Origin: Capsicum annuum
Taxonomy: Eukaryota > Streptophyta > Magnoliopsida > Solanales > Solanaceae
Assembly (NCBI RefSeq): GCF_002878395.1
Contig: NC_061111.1
Location: 20,957,908-21,021,907, forward strand
Direction: 5' to 3'
Length of the DNA stretch: 64,000 nt
The position numbers and the translations under genes are program-made. Position 1 is the stretch's first letter; each line of letters begins with the position of its first letter. This document shows, in pieces, positions 35,801-48,129 of this stretch. The notes under the pieces were generated by a model. It saw nothing but the letters and a program-made list of their open reading frames with translations. It was not told the DNA's origin and made no database searches.

Positions 35801-37100
35801 AGTGGTGATTGAATTAGGTTGATCTTGGAGGAGATCCATTGTTCCAGATATTCTATTCATCCAGGTGTGACTAAGATGTATCGTGATTTGAGGCAGCACT
35901 ACTGGTGGGGTGGTATGAGGCGAAATCTAGCAGATTTTATGGCTCGTTGCCTATGTTGTCAGTAGGTGAAAGCCGAGCATATAAGGCCTGGTGGATTGCT
36001 TCAGAGGTTACCCATTTCCAAGTGGAAATGGAAACGGATCACTATGGACATCCTGACTGAGTGGCCTCGTACATCTCATAGTTCTGATAGTGTTTGGGTC
36101 ATCGTGGATTGATTGACCAAGTCAACTCATTTTATTTTGGTTTAGGTCTCATTCAGTGCTGAGAGGTTAGCCCCTATCGTCATTGGTGAGATTGTACGTC
36201 TTCATGGTGTGTCGGTGTCCATTATTTTAGATTGAGGTTTTGTGTTCACATCTAACTTTTGAAAGACTTTTCAGGATGATTTGAGTACTTGAGTTGATCT
36301 TAGCACAACATTTCACTCCCAGAATGACGTCCAGTCAGAGAAGACTACTCAGGTTTTAGAGGATATGCTCCGCGCGTGCATGATGGATTTTCGTGTCCAG
36401 TAGGAGCAACATTTGGCTTTAGCAGAGTTTGCATATAATAATAGCTACCATTCCAGTATTGATATGGCTCATTTTGAGGCATTGTATGGTAGGCGTGTCG
36501 CTCTCAAGTAGGTTGGTTCGATATTTCAGAGGTGAGACCTCGAGGTACGGACTTGCTTCATGAGTCTTTAGATAGGGTTCGAATCATTCAGGAAAGACTT
36601 AGAGCGGCTTAGAGTAGGCAGAAGTGTTATACTGATCGTAGACTTCGTGCCTTGAGATTTGATGTTGGTGATCGTGTTTTCCTTTGAGTTTTATCCATGA
36701 AGGGTGCGATGAGGTTTGGGAAGAGGGGCAAGCTTAGCCTCAGGTATATTGGTCCATTTGAGATTCTTCGGACTATTGGTGATGTGGATTATGAGCTGTC
36801 TTTGTCTCTTGATCTATCAGCTGTTCATCCAGTTTTTCATGTTTCTATGCTTCGTCGTTATATTCTTGATGAGTCTCATGTCATTCATTGGGAGTCAGTT
36901 CAGTTAGATGAGCGGTTGTCCTTTGTTAAGGAGCCAGTTTCCATTTTTGGCTAGGGATGTTAGGCGGTGGTGCTCTAGAGTGATCCATTTAGTTAAGGTC
37001 CAGTGGCGACATCGACCTATAGATGAAGCTACTTGGGAGGTCGAGTTTGATATGCGTTGTCCTTATCCCAAGCTCTTTGTTGATTCAGGTATTTCTTTTG
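32885..37100 (+). pseudogene. Degenerate gag-pol of the gypsy element
   Basis: Domains in order: gag (32944-33126, LSWDRFVDAFLERFMP); zinc knuckle (33460-33515, CYVCDEVGYVAKDYSC, with Tyr for the His ligand); protease (33706-34150, NPGSTF in place of DPGSTF or DSGSTF, then ILGIDWL); RT (34245-35123, with [13 protein letters not shown] where KIDLRSGYHQ is usual, so the first catalytic Asp is Ala; [11 protein letters not shown] intact); RNase H (35110-35520, [10 protein letters not shown]); integrase (35820-36680, QSEKTTQ at the third catalytic position); chromodomain (36900-37090, VKVQWRHRPIDEATWE). Most in-frame stops sit where CAG, CGA or TGG is expected (e.g. near 34318, 34347, 36110, 36235, 36260). 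The frame shifts near 35100 and 36950. Confidence 0.88.
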
Positions 37101-37140
37101 CCTTAGTTCGAGGACGAACTAGATTTTTAGTGGTGGATGA

Positions 37141-39979
37141 TGTAATGACCTGAAAATTTAATGAAATATGTGAAATTTATGATTTTATGTGATTTGACTA
37201 TTTTACCCCTTCCCGTAGTTGTATTATGATATTTTTGGAGTATGGAAGTGATTGACATGATTTTCGATGCATTTTGATATCATTTATGCAATATTGTGGT
37301 TTATGATGGCTTTGAGAGCCTTATTTTGGACTTATGTGGATATCTTTTTATTCGTGCAACGGATGGCCTAGCGGACTACGCCAGCAGCTCCAGAATATCA
37401 ATTTTAGGCTAGGTAAACCTTTGGTTCGGGTCTCGATGCACCCAAGCTTATTTCAACCTATTGATCGAAAAGTTGGAAAATTGGAACATGAGTGTGGGAC
37501 CCACATTGATTGAAATGACTTCGGATGAAAAATCCAATTTCGCCAGCAGATCCAAAATATCGATTTTAGGGTGTTAGCATATTTGGTATAATTTTACGGC
37601 TTTTAAATCTCATTTCGACCCTCGATTTGAAAAATTATAATTTTGGGTATCGGGGGTCAACTTTGTGAAAATGATATTCTTTTGAAAATCTGATATCGCC
37701 ATCGCGTTCGGAACTTCGAATTTAGTATGGTTGCATAGTTCGTTTGTGTATATCGAACTCGAACGAATTCCGGGCACCCCATCGAAATCCGTTTCGACTT
37801 AAACAACTTTTCACCCTTTTTGGCCTATTTTGTTCATTTTTCATCTTGCCTCTTGAGAGTTAAACCCTAAATAGTTTGGGAGCTTAAAAGTGAAGCTTGG
37901 GAAGCTAGATTAACATCTTTTTCTTGATTTATTATAATTTAAGATAAGAATTCACCCTCTTTTTAGTAATTTCTTGATAAATTTTTCAAACCTCAAAAAT
38001 CTTAGAGCATGATTTTAAACCCAAATTTCACCTTTTTCACTTGAATAATATTTTTATCTTATAATTACTATTTTTTTATCAATTTAACCTTCAAAGCAAC
38101 TCTGATTCTTGATTTTAACCCGAGTTTCAAAGATTTTACCCGGTAAAGTTTAAAAATGACTTTTCTTCGATTTGAACTCCGTTTTTGACTTGATTTATCT
38201 TGAATTTTTAGATGTAGGTTCCTAAAACTATGGGAAACATGTTTTTAAAGTAAAGTTTCGATTTTGCCCTTCTTTTTCGGAAACTCATTTTGGGGGTCCG
38301 TTTTGACATCGAATCAAAAGTAGTCAATATGAGTGTCATTGGTTTTGTATTGATGCGTAGATTTCATATTTGATATTTTTAGTGGAGTTTGAAATTATTC
38401 GTGAAAAGTAAGGTTGTGGGTTCAAGTGTAGCAAACCGGTTTTGGCTTTGAGGTAGGTTATGACTTAACTCTTCAGACTGGACTGAGTAGTAAATGGTGG
38501 TACAAAATGCATGTTAAGGGTGAGAACTAATAATGAGAAATGACAATCTCTGTGTTGTGCCCGTGTGGGAGCCTATATGTGATGTAATTGTCGAAATTGA
38601 GATATTATGTGATATGTTTGATCGTGTGGGGTCCTATATGATATTGATAGCCTTTAATACATGTGAATAATTGTATTGTGTTGTTTAATATGGTACCATT
38701 GGTGTATTGTAATTATATCATACCTTATTGGCATATGAGACATGTGGAAATTCATGGATGAAACGAAAATAATAAGTGGATATTGGCTCATGTGGTTGTG
38801 GGAATGTATCATTGTGGTTGGTTGTGGAAATATATCATGTGATTGGTTGTGGAAATACTCATTGTGATTGATTGTGAGCATTACATCTTCATATCATACT
38901 CATTCATGAAACATTGGTACCACCGTGGCAACATCTGAGAAACACTGGCAACACCTTTTTAAGAAAATATTGTAACACCTTATAAAGGCCTTTCTGAGGG
39001 ATATGCCAGAAAGGAGATATAAGATATGTGGATTGGATATGGATTGAAAAACCCCCCATGGGTCCTACGTCGGGAAGCTTTAGCTCCGTAGGTGTATACG
39101 GGGATTGTGCGACGATCCCGGAGGTTGTGCGACGACCTCATGCATCATCATCATCATCATATACATTGCACTCATCATCATCATCATATACATTGCACTT
39201 ACTTTATTGTGTTTATATTTTGTTGTATTGCCTTATTGACTTGTTATCTATGTATTTGTCTTACCTTCCTTTTACTTGTATTTGATAATACTGTATCTAC
39301 AGGTTCTCTCTTGTTCTATTTATATGTGACATAATGTATACTTGTGTTCAATATCTTGGTGTGTTGTTTTAATATATGTGAGATATATTAGAACTGTTAG
39401 TGCAAGCGATGTGGGCTACCATTGTGGGACATTTTCTGATTGCAGGTGACGTGCCCTTAGTGTATATTTTGTATGCTTTATTTACCACTTTGGTTGGTCT
39501 GCCTATGATACCTACTAAATACAAGTGGACCGTACTCATGCCTACTGCGCCCTTTTGGTGCAGGTCTTAGCTCAAGTGCGCCTCAGCATGATTGACTAGG
39601 GCGATTGTTAGAGCTTCCAAAGTAGCGGTTGGACATTCATGCGTCCGAAGTTCACCCCTATCTTTCTATAGTTGTTATGTCTTTATTAGTATTCAGAGAC
39701 AATTATTATTCCTTTGTGGTTATTTTTCTGATGCATTTGACTCTTGGATTGTATTAGTAGTTCTTACACTATTGACACATGGTTTTGGGCATGATTGACA
39801 TTTTGGATAAGTTCTTTCCGCATTGTTATGATTACTTATATGGTTCAGCTTCATTCTAGAAGCCTTACCGTGAGATATTTTTGTCTTTTCTTCTTTTTGT
39901 ATCAGTTTGGGTGATAGGCTTACTTGTCAAGGTACGCCGCGACAAGTGCCATCATTACCCTCGTTTTTGGATCGTGACA
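37141..39979 (+). repeat. 3' LTR of the gypsy element
   Basis: 2839 bp, TGTAATGACCTG...GGATCGTGACA. Compared with the 5' LTR it lacks about 50 bases around the TATA box and has an expanded CAT microsatellite with a duplicated ATATACATTGCACT unit (39140-39200). Confidence 0.93.
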
Positions 39980-39984
39980 CCCTC

Positions 39985-42900
39985 ATATCCAACTCACCTG
40001 TATAAAAAAAGATGGATAAATTTTTGCAAAATAAATATATCACGGACTTGCAATAATATTAAAAAAATTTACACATTATGAAAAACTTAATTCATAAATT
40101 AAAAAGAATTTAACATTTTACCTTAATTTGTGACCTCTATACCCCATTTAATGCACCAACAAGTATAAAAAAGAATCACAAATTCTACCTCAAATATAAT
40201 GAAATTATTAGATGTATAACAAATAAAAAACAGATAATAATAATTTGTAATTCTCAACGAGAAAACTATAGAAGATAAGAAAGAAGTAACAAAAATGTGA
40301 AGAAGAGGAAGAAGCACTAAGAAAAAATCAGGAATTTTATTCCTTCTAAATAACATGTACATACCGTATAAATTCAAAATAGTTTTATCTTATATAAGAT
40401 TTGAATCTGTTATTTGGTCATGAATTATTATTATAATAGTTTAATTATACAAGAAATTTATTTGATCCTAAATATTATCATAGTACTTTAGTAATACAAG
40501 AAATCTTGGACATAATCAATAGTTTGATTTTTATGTCCTTAATATTGACACATAGAAATATTATTATATTTGATTCTAAATGTTATTATTATACAATGAA
40601 TTTTGTAGTTGATTTTTTCTTTTGTTGAAAAAAACTACCATATTTTTTTTTTCTTACTATTTTAGGAAAATAAATGTGAGTTACCATAGAATTTCTTTCC
40701 TTGTAGGAATCTTATACTAATCTTATCTTTTAATCAAGAAAATAATTAATTAATAATTTTTAAAAATATAAAAAAATAATTGTGTTTATTGTGGACTGTT
40801 TTAAGGAAGGATAAAAAATTCGAATCACTTTTCTAACGTACTTTGCACGTGTGTCCTGAGTCAATCAATAAAACTACATAAAAAAAAGAAGATAAAATAT
40901 GGAGATGAATAAAGTGATGATCTAGAGGCAATTCGAAGGAATGTAGAAAAGCCTAGGACATCATAATTCTTTGAAGATATAAATAGACTTAAGATATCTA
41001 CAAAACTATTATATCAATAAATAAAAGGAGAGAGATCCCAATTGTAGATCCATTGATATTTTGGGCATGAAAAATTATATATACAAAAAAAAAAAAAAGA
41101 TAATTAGAACAAATTTTCACAAACAAATCTAACATCAAAATTTTTACAACATCCTTCACATTAAATAATGTTGACGGTAGTAGCTATATGTTTCTTTGCA
41201 GCAAGTGAACATGCAAGGTATCTCTAGTTCAACGTTTTCTCTTGTTCAGACATGTGATATTTCACAAATCTCTCAATAGTAGTTACTTCAAGGATCCTAT
41301 TGAGATTTACCCTTCCACCTCTTTCAATGTAAACTGATACATCATATTTATATACACCGTAAAAGCCATGAGGATAACACTTTTAGTTTTTAACCTCATT
41401 GAATTCCTCAAACTTGAGTTTCTGCAGCACCATTAGACTCAAAAATTCACAAAGAATCAAAGAGCTATCGATCCCGACAGCAACACATATCTGCACTGCC
41501 ATTGAAAGATTTATAAGAACTATGAATCTCCATAAGGCAAGACATGAAGTTTCAAATGCAAACAACTTTTTTTTTTTTTTAATTAAATGCAAACAACACA
41601 TAAATATCTAGTAAACTTTTTCGCAAGTGTCGAGATACTGCAAGCATACTAAAGAGAAGCATGAAACAAAAACATGTAGGTAATTTTTTTATTAGATGAC
41701 TAAAAACGTGATTATAGTTTTACATGCTAACAACAAAATTTATGATAAACATACGCCACGTTCTTATGGTCTACCTTTCTTTCCTATTTAGCTTGAACTT
41801 TTAGTATAAGGAATTGACCAAAAGAAAAAGTCTTACCCCTTTTTATCATTCAAATAACTATTATTTTTTTTTATCTTAATAATTGCGTCAATTTTAAAAA
41901 ATTATTTACTAATATGATGAATGTGCAAACAAATTGGATTGAATTCTTTTTAATTCAAAAATTATTTATTTGTTCTCAACATTAAAGGTTGTTTCTTATA
42001 TCTGCAATTTGAAATATGTGCAGAATCTAAACAATTAAATACTACTAATAATAATATATTGAACAAGGTTACTTATCTAGACGATCAAAAGTAGAAGGAG
42101 GCACCAAGCTGAAGAAAAAACATAAACTTAATGTTCGAATTACCTACCATAGATTTAAAAAGAAAAAACAAAACGTTGACTTTTACTTACTTTTGTCTCT
42201 ACTTATTTAGGGCTACAAATAAAACAAACATTATACTTGAAGTATAACCGTAACAACTTAATAGAAAGTAAACACCAAATAATGCTTTGGTTTCTTCTCC
42301 TCATCTATTCGATCTCATGCACATTCTGAGATTAATAATTTAGTAGTAATTTGTATTAGCAGCACTTCGAAACATGGAGATCAAATACGGATCCATATTA
42401 TACAAATTAGTTACCCAATTAACAATATCAATGGATGATTACTTAGAAGAAAGGGCAATTAACCTCGAGTTAATTTATGTAAATAGGCATTGAGCTGCAA
42501 TAGCCAGAGAGAATTAGGGTTATTAACTTTGCTTTGAGATGCAATGCTCAGATGGATTGATAAAAAGGACATACACAATAATTATTTATACTATGTACTC
42601 CGTTCTTTTTGCTAGGATCCCAAACTAATATCAATAGGGAAGCGAAATTCAAACCCAATAACTTTATAATTGGAGTAAAAATGTGAAAAAGACGATTTTA
42701 TCTAAAATGAAATTTTTTAATGAAGGACAAAAAATTTAAATCTGGAGTCTGTCTAAGTATGTAAACTACTATGTGGTGGGATCTAAAAGAGATACCACTT
42801 TCTCATGAATTTACTTTGAATCAAGACTTTTTGGCTCTACTTTATGTCAATTTTGCGAAGTAGCAACCCCATTTTTCACCTTGACAATATCAAATAAGCC

Positions 42901-43257
42901 TCCTACATCATCCAATTCTAAAATCCAGTAGTTTTTAACCGAAAGGTGATATGTCTTAATCCGGTTCGGTTCAATATGGTTCGATCAAATCCAGTAACCT
43001 TAAATGTTTTTTGAATATGTATAGATTATTAATTTAAAACTCGGTAACTTTAAAAGATTAAAATGCAGAACCCATAAACTTGAAATTCAGACTCCAATCT
43101 TAAGAAAAAGAAATACTTACTTTAAAGCAAGTCAAAGTCACAAACAACTAATATTTGGAAAAGTTGACATCACAACTCTTGAGAATGTGCAAATTCTACT
43201 TCCAAAATTTACACATAATTCTGCACCATGTGAAATAGTGAAGTAAGAAGTAAGAAC
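39985..43257. other. AT-rich intergenic DNA, one unidentified coding-like stretch
   Basis: 40090-40144 is a diverged copy of the sequence just left of the gypsy element. Reversed, 40850-40801 resembles 25085-25130 (TTAGAAAAGTGATT, TTTTATCCTTC), a shared repeat. On the minus strand, 41610-41170 reads as coding-like pieces: SMAVQICVAVGIDSSLILCE, then in another frame FYGVYKYDVSVYIERGGRVN and ILEVTTIERFVKYH. I do not recognise the protein; it is broken by stops and may be a gene fragment. Nothing else is seen. Confidence 0.35.
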
Positions 43258-43347
43258 TCAATATTCATTCTACTTGGAATCACAATGGTTCAGAAATGTA
43301 CTTCAATATTCATTCTACTTGGAATCACAATGGTTCAGAAATGTATC
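43258..43347. repeat. 45-bp tandem repeat, two copies
   Basis: TCAATATTCATTCTACTTGG and the following ~25 bases occur twice in a row with no visible difference, about 120 bases downstream of the VPS25 stop and probably within its 3' flank. Confidence 0.85.
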
Positions 43348-43466
43348 TGTATCATAACACTGAAACCATTTTACCCCAAGTTCGACGACATCAAGCATTT
43401 CACAAGTGCTCATAGATAAGAACTTTCTCGCTCGTTGTACACATAAATATAGTCCAACAAGGTGGT

Positions 43467-46400
43467 TTACAGAGAAAATTTGACACCTTCATCATCAGCT
43501 GAAGTTCCCTTAAATATTGCAAGCTTCCCTTTATGTTCGAGCAGCTTTAAAGCTCGCATAAGGACTGTACGGTCTATTCCATGAAGCTCTGACCAATAAA
43601 ACGCCAATGAAACAGATGAAATTACTAGGAAGCTAATAAAATAAGAAAAGATAAGAGCATAAGATCCTATAAACATAAATGCATACAGAATAGCGAGATG
43701 TTAAATGTAAAATGTTAGATAAAATGATCCACTGATTCTTCCATCGCATGGTAATGACCGAGTAGTTCAAGATTGAAACGAGCATATGATCATGTTAGAA
43801 AAGGAAAAACTGAAAGCACCAACTCTTCTCAGTTAAAATATGCTTTGTGCATGTAGGCAAGTGAAATGCCAAAATCCAAGCTAACATATGTAAAATATTT
43901 AAAGAAGACGACGAAAATAGTAAGCAATATGTGGTACCTAATATGTCATAGATTCTAAAACCTGAAGTTTACCTGTTCCACGGGACTCGGTCCCCGATCG
44001 TATTTCTTCAACTGTCATAACACTGTCCTCCAACCCATACTCCTTCACCTAATCAGATAGATAATACTTCCATAAGAAATCCGATAAGGCTCGAGAATGG
44101 CAGAAGATTGCCAACAGAACCACAATGTGAACAAGGTTAAATAATACTTCAGTTCATCAAACATCTCCACTACCAGAACCATGTCTTTATTCATCCATCC
44201 CCAAATAGGATATATCATAGTCTTCCAACAAGGAAACTAATTGCTAAACAGTTAAAATTGCATCTTTTACAGAATAATACACTGAAAACCATTTATATAA
44301 ATGAATAACCCACGGAGAAACAAAATGATTCTGTTAGAAAACAGTTAGATGAGGCAGTAGGTATGGAGTGAGGGAGAGCAATGAGGAACATGGATGATCG
44401 GGATTATAAAACTAATAAAGAAGGGAAAATTGGGAAAGCAAATTAGGGTTCCCGTTTGCACAAACTTTCTTCACTTCATAATCTCAATTCCAATGCAGAA
44501 GTTTACTATCTGCTATCTTCACCCTCCTAATGGAGATCTGGGACTGTTTGAAAATGTATTCAAAAATTAACTCGTGAAGTAAACAACAGAAATGCAACTC
44601 ATAAGGTGGCTACATGATTCTCTACACATTTGTGAAACCATTCAACACATAATTTAACAGTAAAGGAGGCTCTTTCAAATAATATCTACCTTTGTTTTTC
44701 TAGTACAGTAACAGAATATGACATTTGAGTATGACAGCCAAGAATGAATCCTATATCCTCTCAACTAGTCACAGTATAGTCCCCTCAAATGTAGACGCTA
44801 ACATATTGAGTCATGACAATGCTAAAGACAGCAATAAATGTAAGGTTGCATGACTCACAAATTTTACAATCAAGTCTGCCCAGTCTTGGATACGATGCCA
44901 TAGGACTAGACATTTTCTGTGACCTTTGTCCATCCATTCTGCACGACCTGTCAAATAGATCAGAGTCAGGAATCTAGAGTTCTGCAGCATAGGGGACTCA
45001 CATACCAATAATTAGGCGATAGGGTCATTAAAAGGAAAGACACTTACCATCAGAAACCAAAGCAGAAAGAAATGCCTCCCTAGCTTCATAACTCAGAGAT
45101 CCTGCACTATCAGAGATCACCGCTGTTCAGCCTGAGCATACTAAAATTGCCACCATTCCAGGTTAACAAAAGATATTCATCCAGTCAGAGGCAAGCTATC
45201 ACGTAAATATATAATCACATCTTCTTTTAGCTACAAAATGCCAGGATTTTGCAAATTTTCGAAACTGGCAAGCCTTACTACGTAATGCTACTACAGTTGA
45301 CATTTCTTTTGGTACATATGGTCTATGAACAGACATGCATACTTCATGGCCTACAAGGACTGAAGAAATTTCTTCAGAAACCTTGTGCTGGAACGAACAA
45401 GTATCAAAGATGCAAGCCATTAAGCTTTAGAATCACGTGAATTAACAGATTGATCATTTATATAATCTCTTACTTCCCTTAATAACACTTTGCAGAGGAA
45501 AAGAAATCCGTTGGAGGCAATGCACATGTGGTTTAAGGACAATTCAAGCTAACATGGATTACTCCATGGCATGTGACTGTAAGATAATTCCGTGAAATTT
45601 TGACAACATAGCAGAAACTTCCTCAAAGGATCTGAAACTGCAAGCCATTTTATATTCAGCTTTAATGGCATTTTGTTCTTTTTTCTGTTTTGCAGCTGTT
45701 TCTTATTGCCTTTCTTAAACCATCCACTCCACTTCCTTGAAAAATGGATGGGTAAACTACTGATTCACATGTAACTAATCCATTTTCTTTCCGGATAGTA
45801 GTATCTTCTCCGTATTACTGGCTATTTCAACAACAAACCGGAAAATCAGCATAAATATACAAATATGAAAAAGACTTGCATACAGAAAGCTGAAAAGACG
45901 TGATATCTTCTATGTTCCTTGATGCTGGGACAAGATCATCTTAGTTCAAATTTGTGGCAGGAATGAGAAAATCTATTCTGTTTTGGCTTCTCGATAAATG
46001 TCAAGTACAGATTCATTTTTGACAATCTTGTAAGAACAACTGTCTGAGGGATGGCCTTGGCTCAGCGGTAAGCTTGCTTACCGTGGTGTGCCAGGGTCGG
46101 GGGTTCGAAACGCCCCTCCAGCGAAGCTGGGGTGAGGGCGCGTAGGTCAGGCCCGGAGTGGTCCCCCCCCCTCCCCGACACCTACGGAGTAGGTATGAAC
46201 CGGGTCGTCCCTTTGTAAGAACAACTGTCTACCACTTCTACAAGGATGCAAGCATCAACAAACAAAAGGAGATAGCTCCAGAGGAGGATAGTTACTCCTT
46301 CCTTTCAAATTTAAATGAAACTCTTCGCTTTGGGACGTTCCAAAATGCTTACCAAATTCATTTCTATACAACTTTTAAGACCTTTAAGCATTCAAATTCG

Positions 46401-47336
46401 TGACATATGCATTTATAAACTTAGAAATAATATTTTCTCTATAAAACATGAAAACTTTTTTGAAACTTCTTGACTTTTAATTTTTTTTGAAACTAATCTA
46501 TAAAATATCACGACTTTTCAAACTATTACTTCAATTTTTCTTCCATTATCACTACTATAATATAAGTCAAATTAACATTTTAAATTGCACAGCAGTTGCA
46601 GTGGATAATAAGAAGAAGCACTCACTTTCAATAGCAGGATTACTGAACAACGGGAAGTCTTCCTCCAGCCCAATTACAAAGATCTTTTGGGTTCGACAGA
46701 AATCAATTATGAGCTCCTTCCATAGCTGTATTTGCTTCTCCCTGGTTTCCCTCACAGGCTGCAAACTAGGAAAGAATAAAATTTATCTTATGTGCAAAAC
46801 ATAAATTCCACATCAGAAATCTTCTAATACTGTGAAGAAAAGTCCAATTTCATGTGCAGCAAATAAAGAACATAATTATTTTTGTGAGAAACCATCTTAA
46901 ATCCCCTTTAAAAATATCTTACCAGCATGCTTAGATCTATAAGTCAAACATTTCACATATAAGATTCATTTTCTTTTGCTTGTATACCATCAAATGTTAA
47001 AATGATCGCCTCCAATTAAGAGAAAAGAGTCCTATGGTGTTAGGTTTATTCCATAATAATTATGAGATCTAGGATCGAAGATTTAAAATCTCAGCTGAAA
47101 CCATCAAATAGTTGATTGATATACTGCTGTCAAATGCAGGTTCACTTTAACACCCAATAAAAAGGTTCTCCATACATTTTGACCCAAAAAGTTCAAATGC
47201 TAAAACGCAGAAACTGAAATTTACTGCCAAATATTTATAAAAATAGAAACATGGAAATAAGGGCAAGAGTAAATTACGTGAAGTAAGGTGGATAATTAAA
47301 GAAGTTAGGCAGCTTGAATTCTCCCAGTTTCTGCAT
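43467..47336 (-). CDS. VPS25: ESCRT-II subunit VPS25
   Basis: Six exons on the minus strand give 179 aa, the usual plant VPS25 length: 47336-47278, 46765-46626, 45101-45048, 44947-44859, 44048-43973 and 43588-43467. All introns are GT-AG and every join keeps frame. The protein starts MQKLGEFKLPNFFNYPPYFT, the N-terminal PPXY-like segment that docks on the VPS22/VPS36 core. It continues ETREKQIQLWKELIIDF, LEEDFPLFSNPAIE, GRAEWMDKGHRKCLVLWHRI, GLEDSVMTVEEIRSG and ends DRTVLMRALKLLEHKGKLAI...DDEGVKFSL, covering the two winged-helix domains. It acts on endosomes, linking ESCRT-I to ESCRT-III (VPS20) in multivesicular body sorting of ubiquitinated membrane proteins. The start is fixed by family N-terminus conservation. 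A short upstream ORF overlaps it (see findings). Intron 2 hosts a SINE. Confidence 0.95.
46046..46212 (+). mobile_element. tRNA-derived SINE with 18-bp target duplication
   Basis: 167 bp flanked by perfect copies of TTGTAAGAACAACTGTCT (46028-46045, 46213-46230). It has an A box TGGCTCAGCGG (46058-46068) and a B box GGTTCGAAAC (46102-46111), and a GC-rich body ending in CGGGTCGTCCC, with a C run at 46162-46170. No poly(A) or GTT tail is obvious. It lies antisense in VPS25 intron 2 and is unlike the AT-rich intron around it. The perfect duplication implies a fairly recent insertion. Confidence 0.9.
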
Positions 47337-48129
47337 CGCTCATGAAATACTTCCTTCTCTGCCTTACACCTGCTCATTTAAAAATACTCCTTGTAACATA
47401 TAAAGATGTCGAAGAAAGGACAGAAAGAGAAAAATATCATCAAAATGAAACCTGATACTAGAGGTGGTAAATGGCTGGTTGGGTTGGATTTAGAGAGGTT
47501 AAAGATGAGTTAAATAGAAAAGGGGTTATAACCCAACCCGACCACATCTACATGGGTTGTTGTTTCAGTAATTCTGGTCCAACCAATATTTTAAAGAATA
47601 AATTTACCCCCAAAAGAAAAACAAGGCTGAATTCATAAAAGAATATATACTGTGGTGCTATTCCACTTCCTATAAGAATATATACTTTTGGCTTGATAAT
47701 GTCAAAATGGCATCAGAAGCACCTACATAGAAGGTTTAGTTATATAGGATGTTCTTTTTTCCTGCATATCAGAAATCAATTCGTTGTCCAGGACTGGCTT
47801 ATTTGCATGAAGAATCGGAAACAAAGTGATTTCAAGTCATCACATGTGCTTTTGGGTGATGACTTCAAGCCAAAAAAGAGAGACACAGGAGAGGAAGCAT
47901 CCAAAGAGAAGAGAAGAGAGAGAGAGAGAGAGAGAATATTTGGTCCAAGAAAAAGTGGTTACCAAACCCAAAAGGAGCTGAAGAGCGAAGATTTAGAAGA
48001 GAATAATCTATGAAGGTGAAGAAAAATCAAAAGCTAGGTTGGACTTTACGGAAGACCATTGCTGCTCCTGGACTCTCGGAGTTAAAAATTGAATTTTGAA
48101 AGCTCAACCAACATTTGTTAAGGGCGGAA
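47337..48129. other. VPS25 upstream region and repeat debris
   Basis: 47337-47450 should contain the VPS25 promoter or 5' UTR. 47460-47570 (CTAGAGGTGGTAAATGG, then repeated GGGTTGG/CCCAACCC) looks like a hAT end of the type at 30786. 47815-47880 repeats kinase subdomain VIb (DFKSSHVLLGDDFKPK), a displaced piece of the pseudogene that follows. 47905-47936 is a GA microsatellite. Confidence 0.45.

Larger units (their letters stand above)
27708..39979 (+). mobile_element. Tekay/Del-type Ty3/gypsy element, complete but dead
   Basis: 12,272 bp with two ~2.84-kb LTRs, a tRNA-Met-type primer site, and gag, protease, RT, RNase H, integrase and chromodomain remnants in gypsy order. The 5-bp target duplication CCCTC lies at 27703-27707 and 39980-39984. 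Long LTRs and a chromodomain after integrase place it in the Tekay (Del) clade of chromoviruses. The LTRs differ at roughly one base in twelve over their first 300 bases by eye, so the insertion is not recent. A hAT-like element (30786-32876) sits in gag. Many stops; it cannot be autonomous. Confidence 0.93.

Noticed and set aside
46046..46212. Possible tRNA gene (A and B boxes present)
   Set aside because: No cloverleaf can be folded around the boxes, the body is too long, and perfect 18-bp duplications flank it, so it is a SINE.
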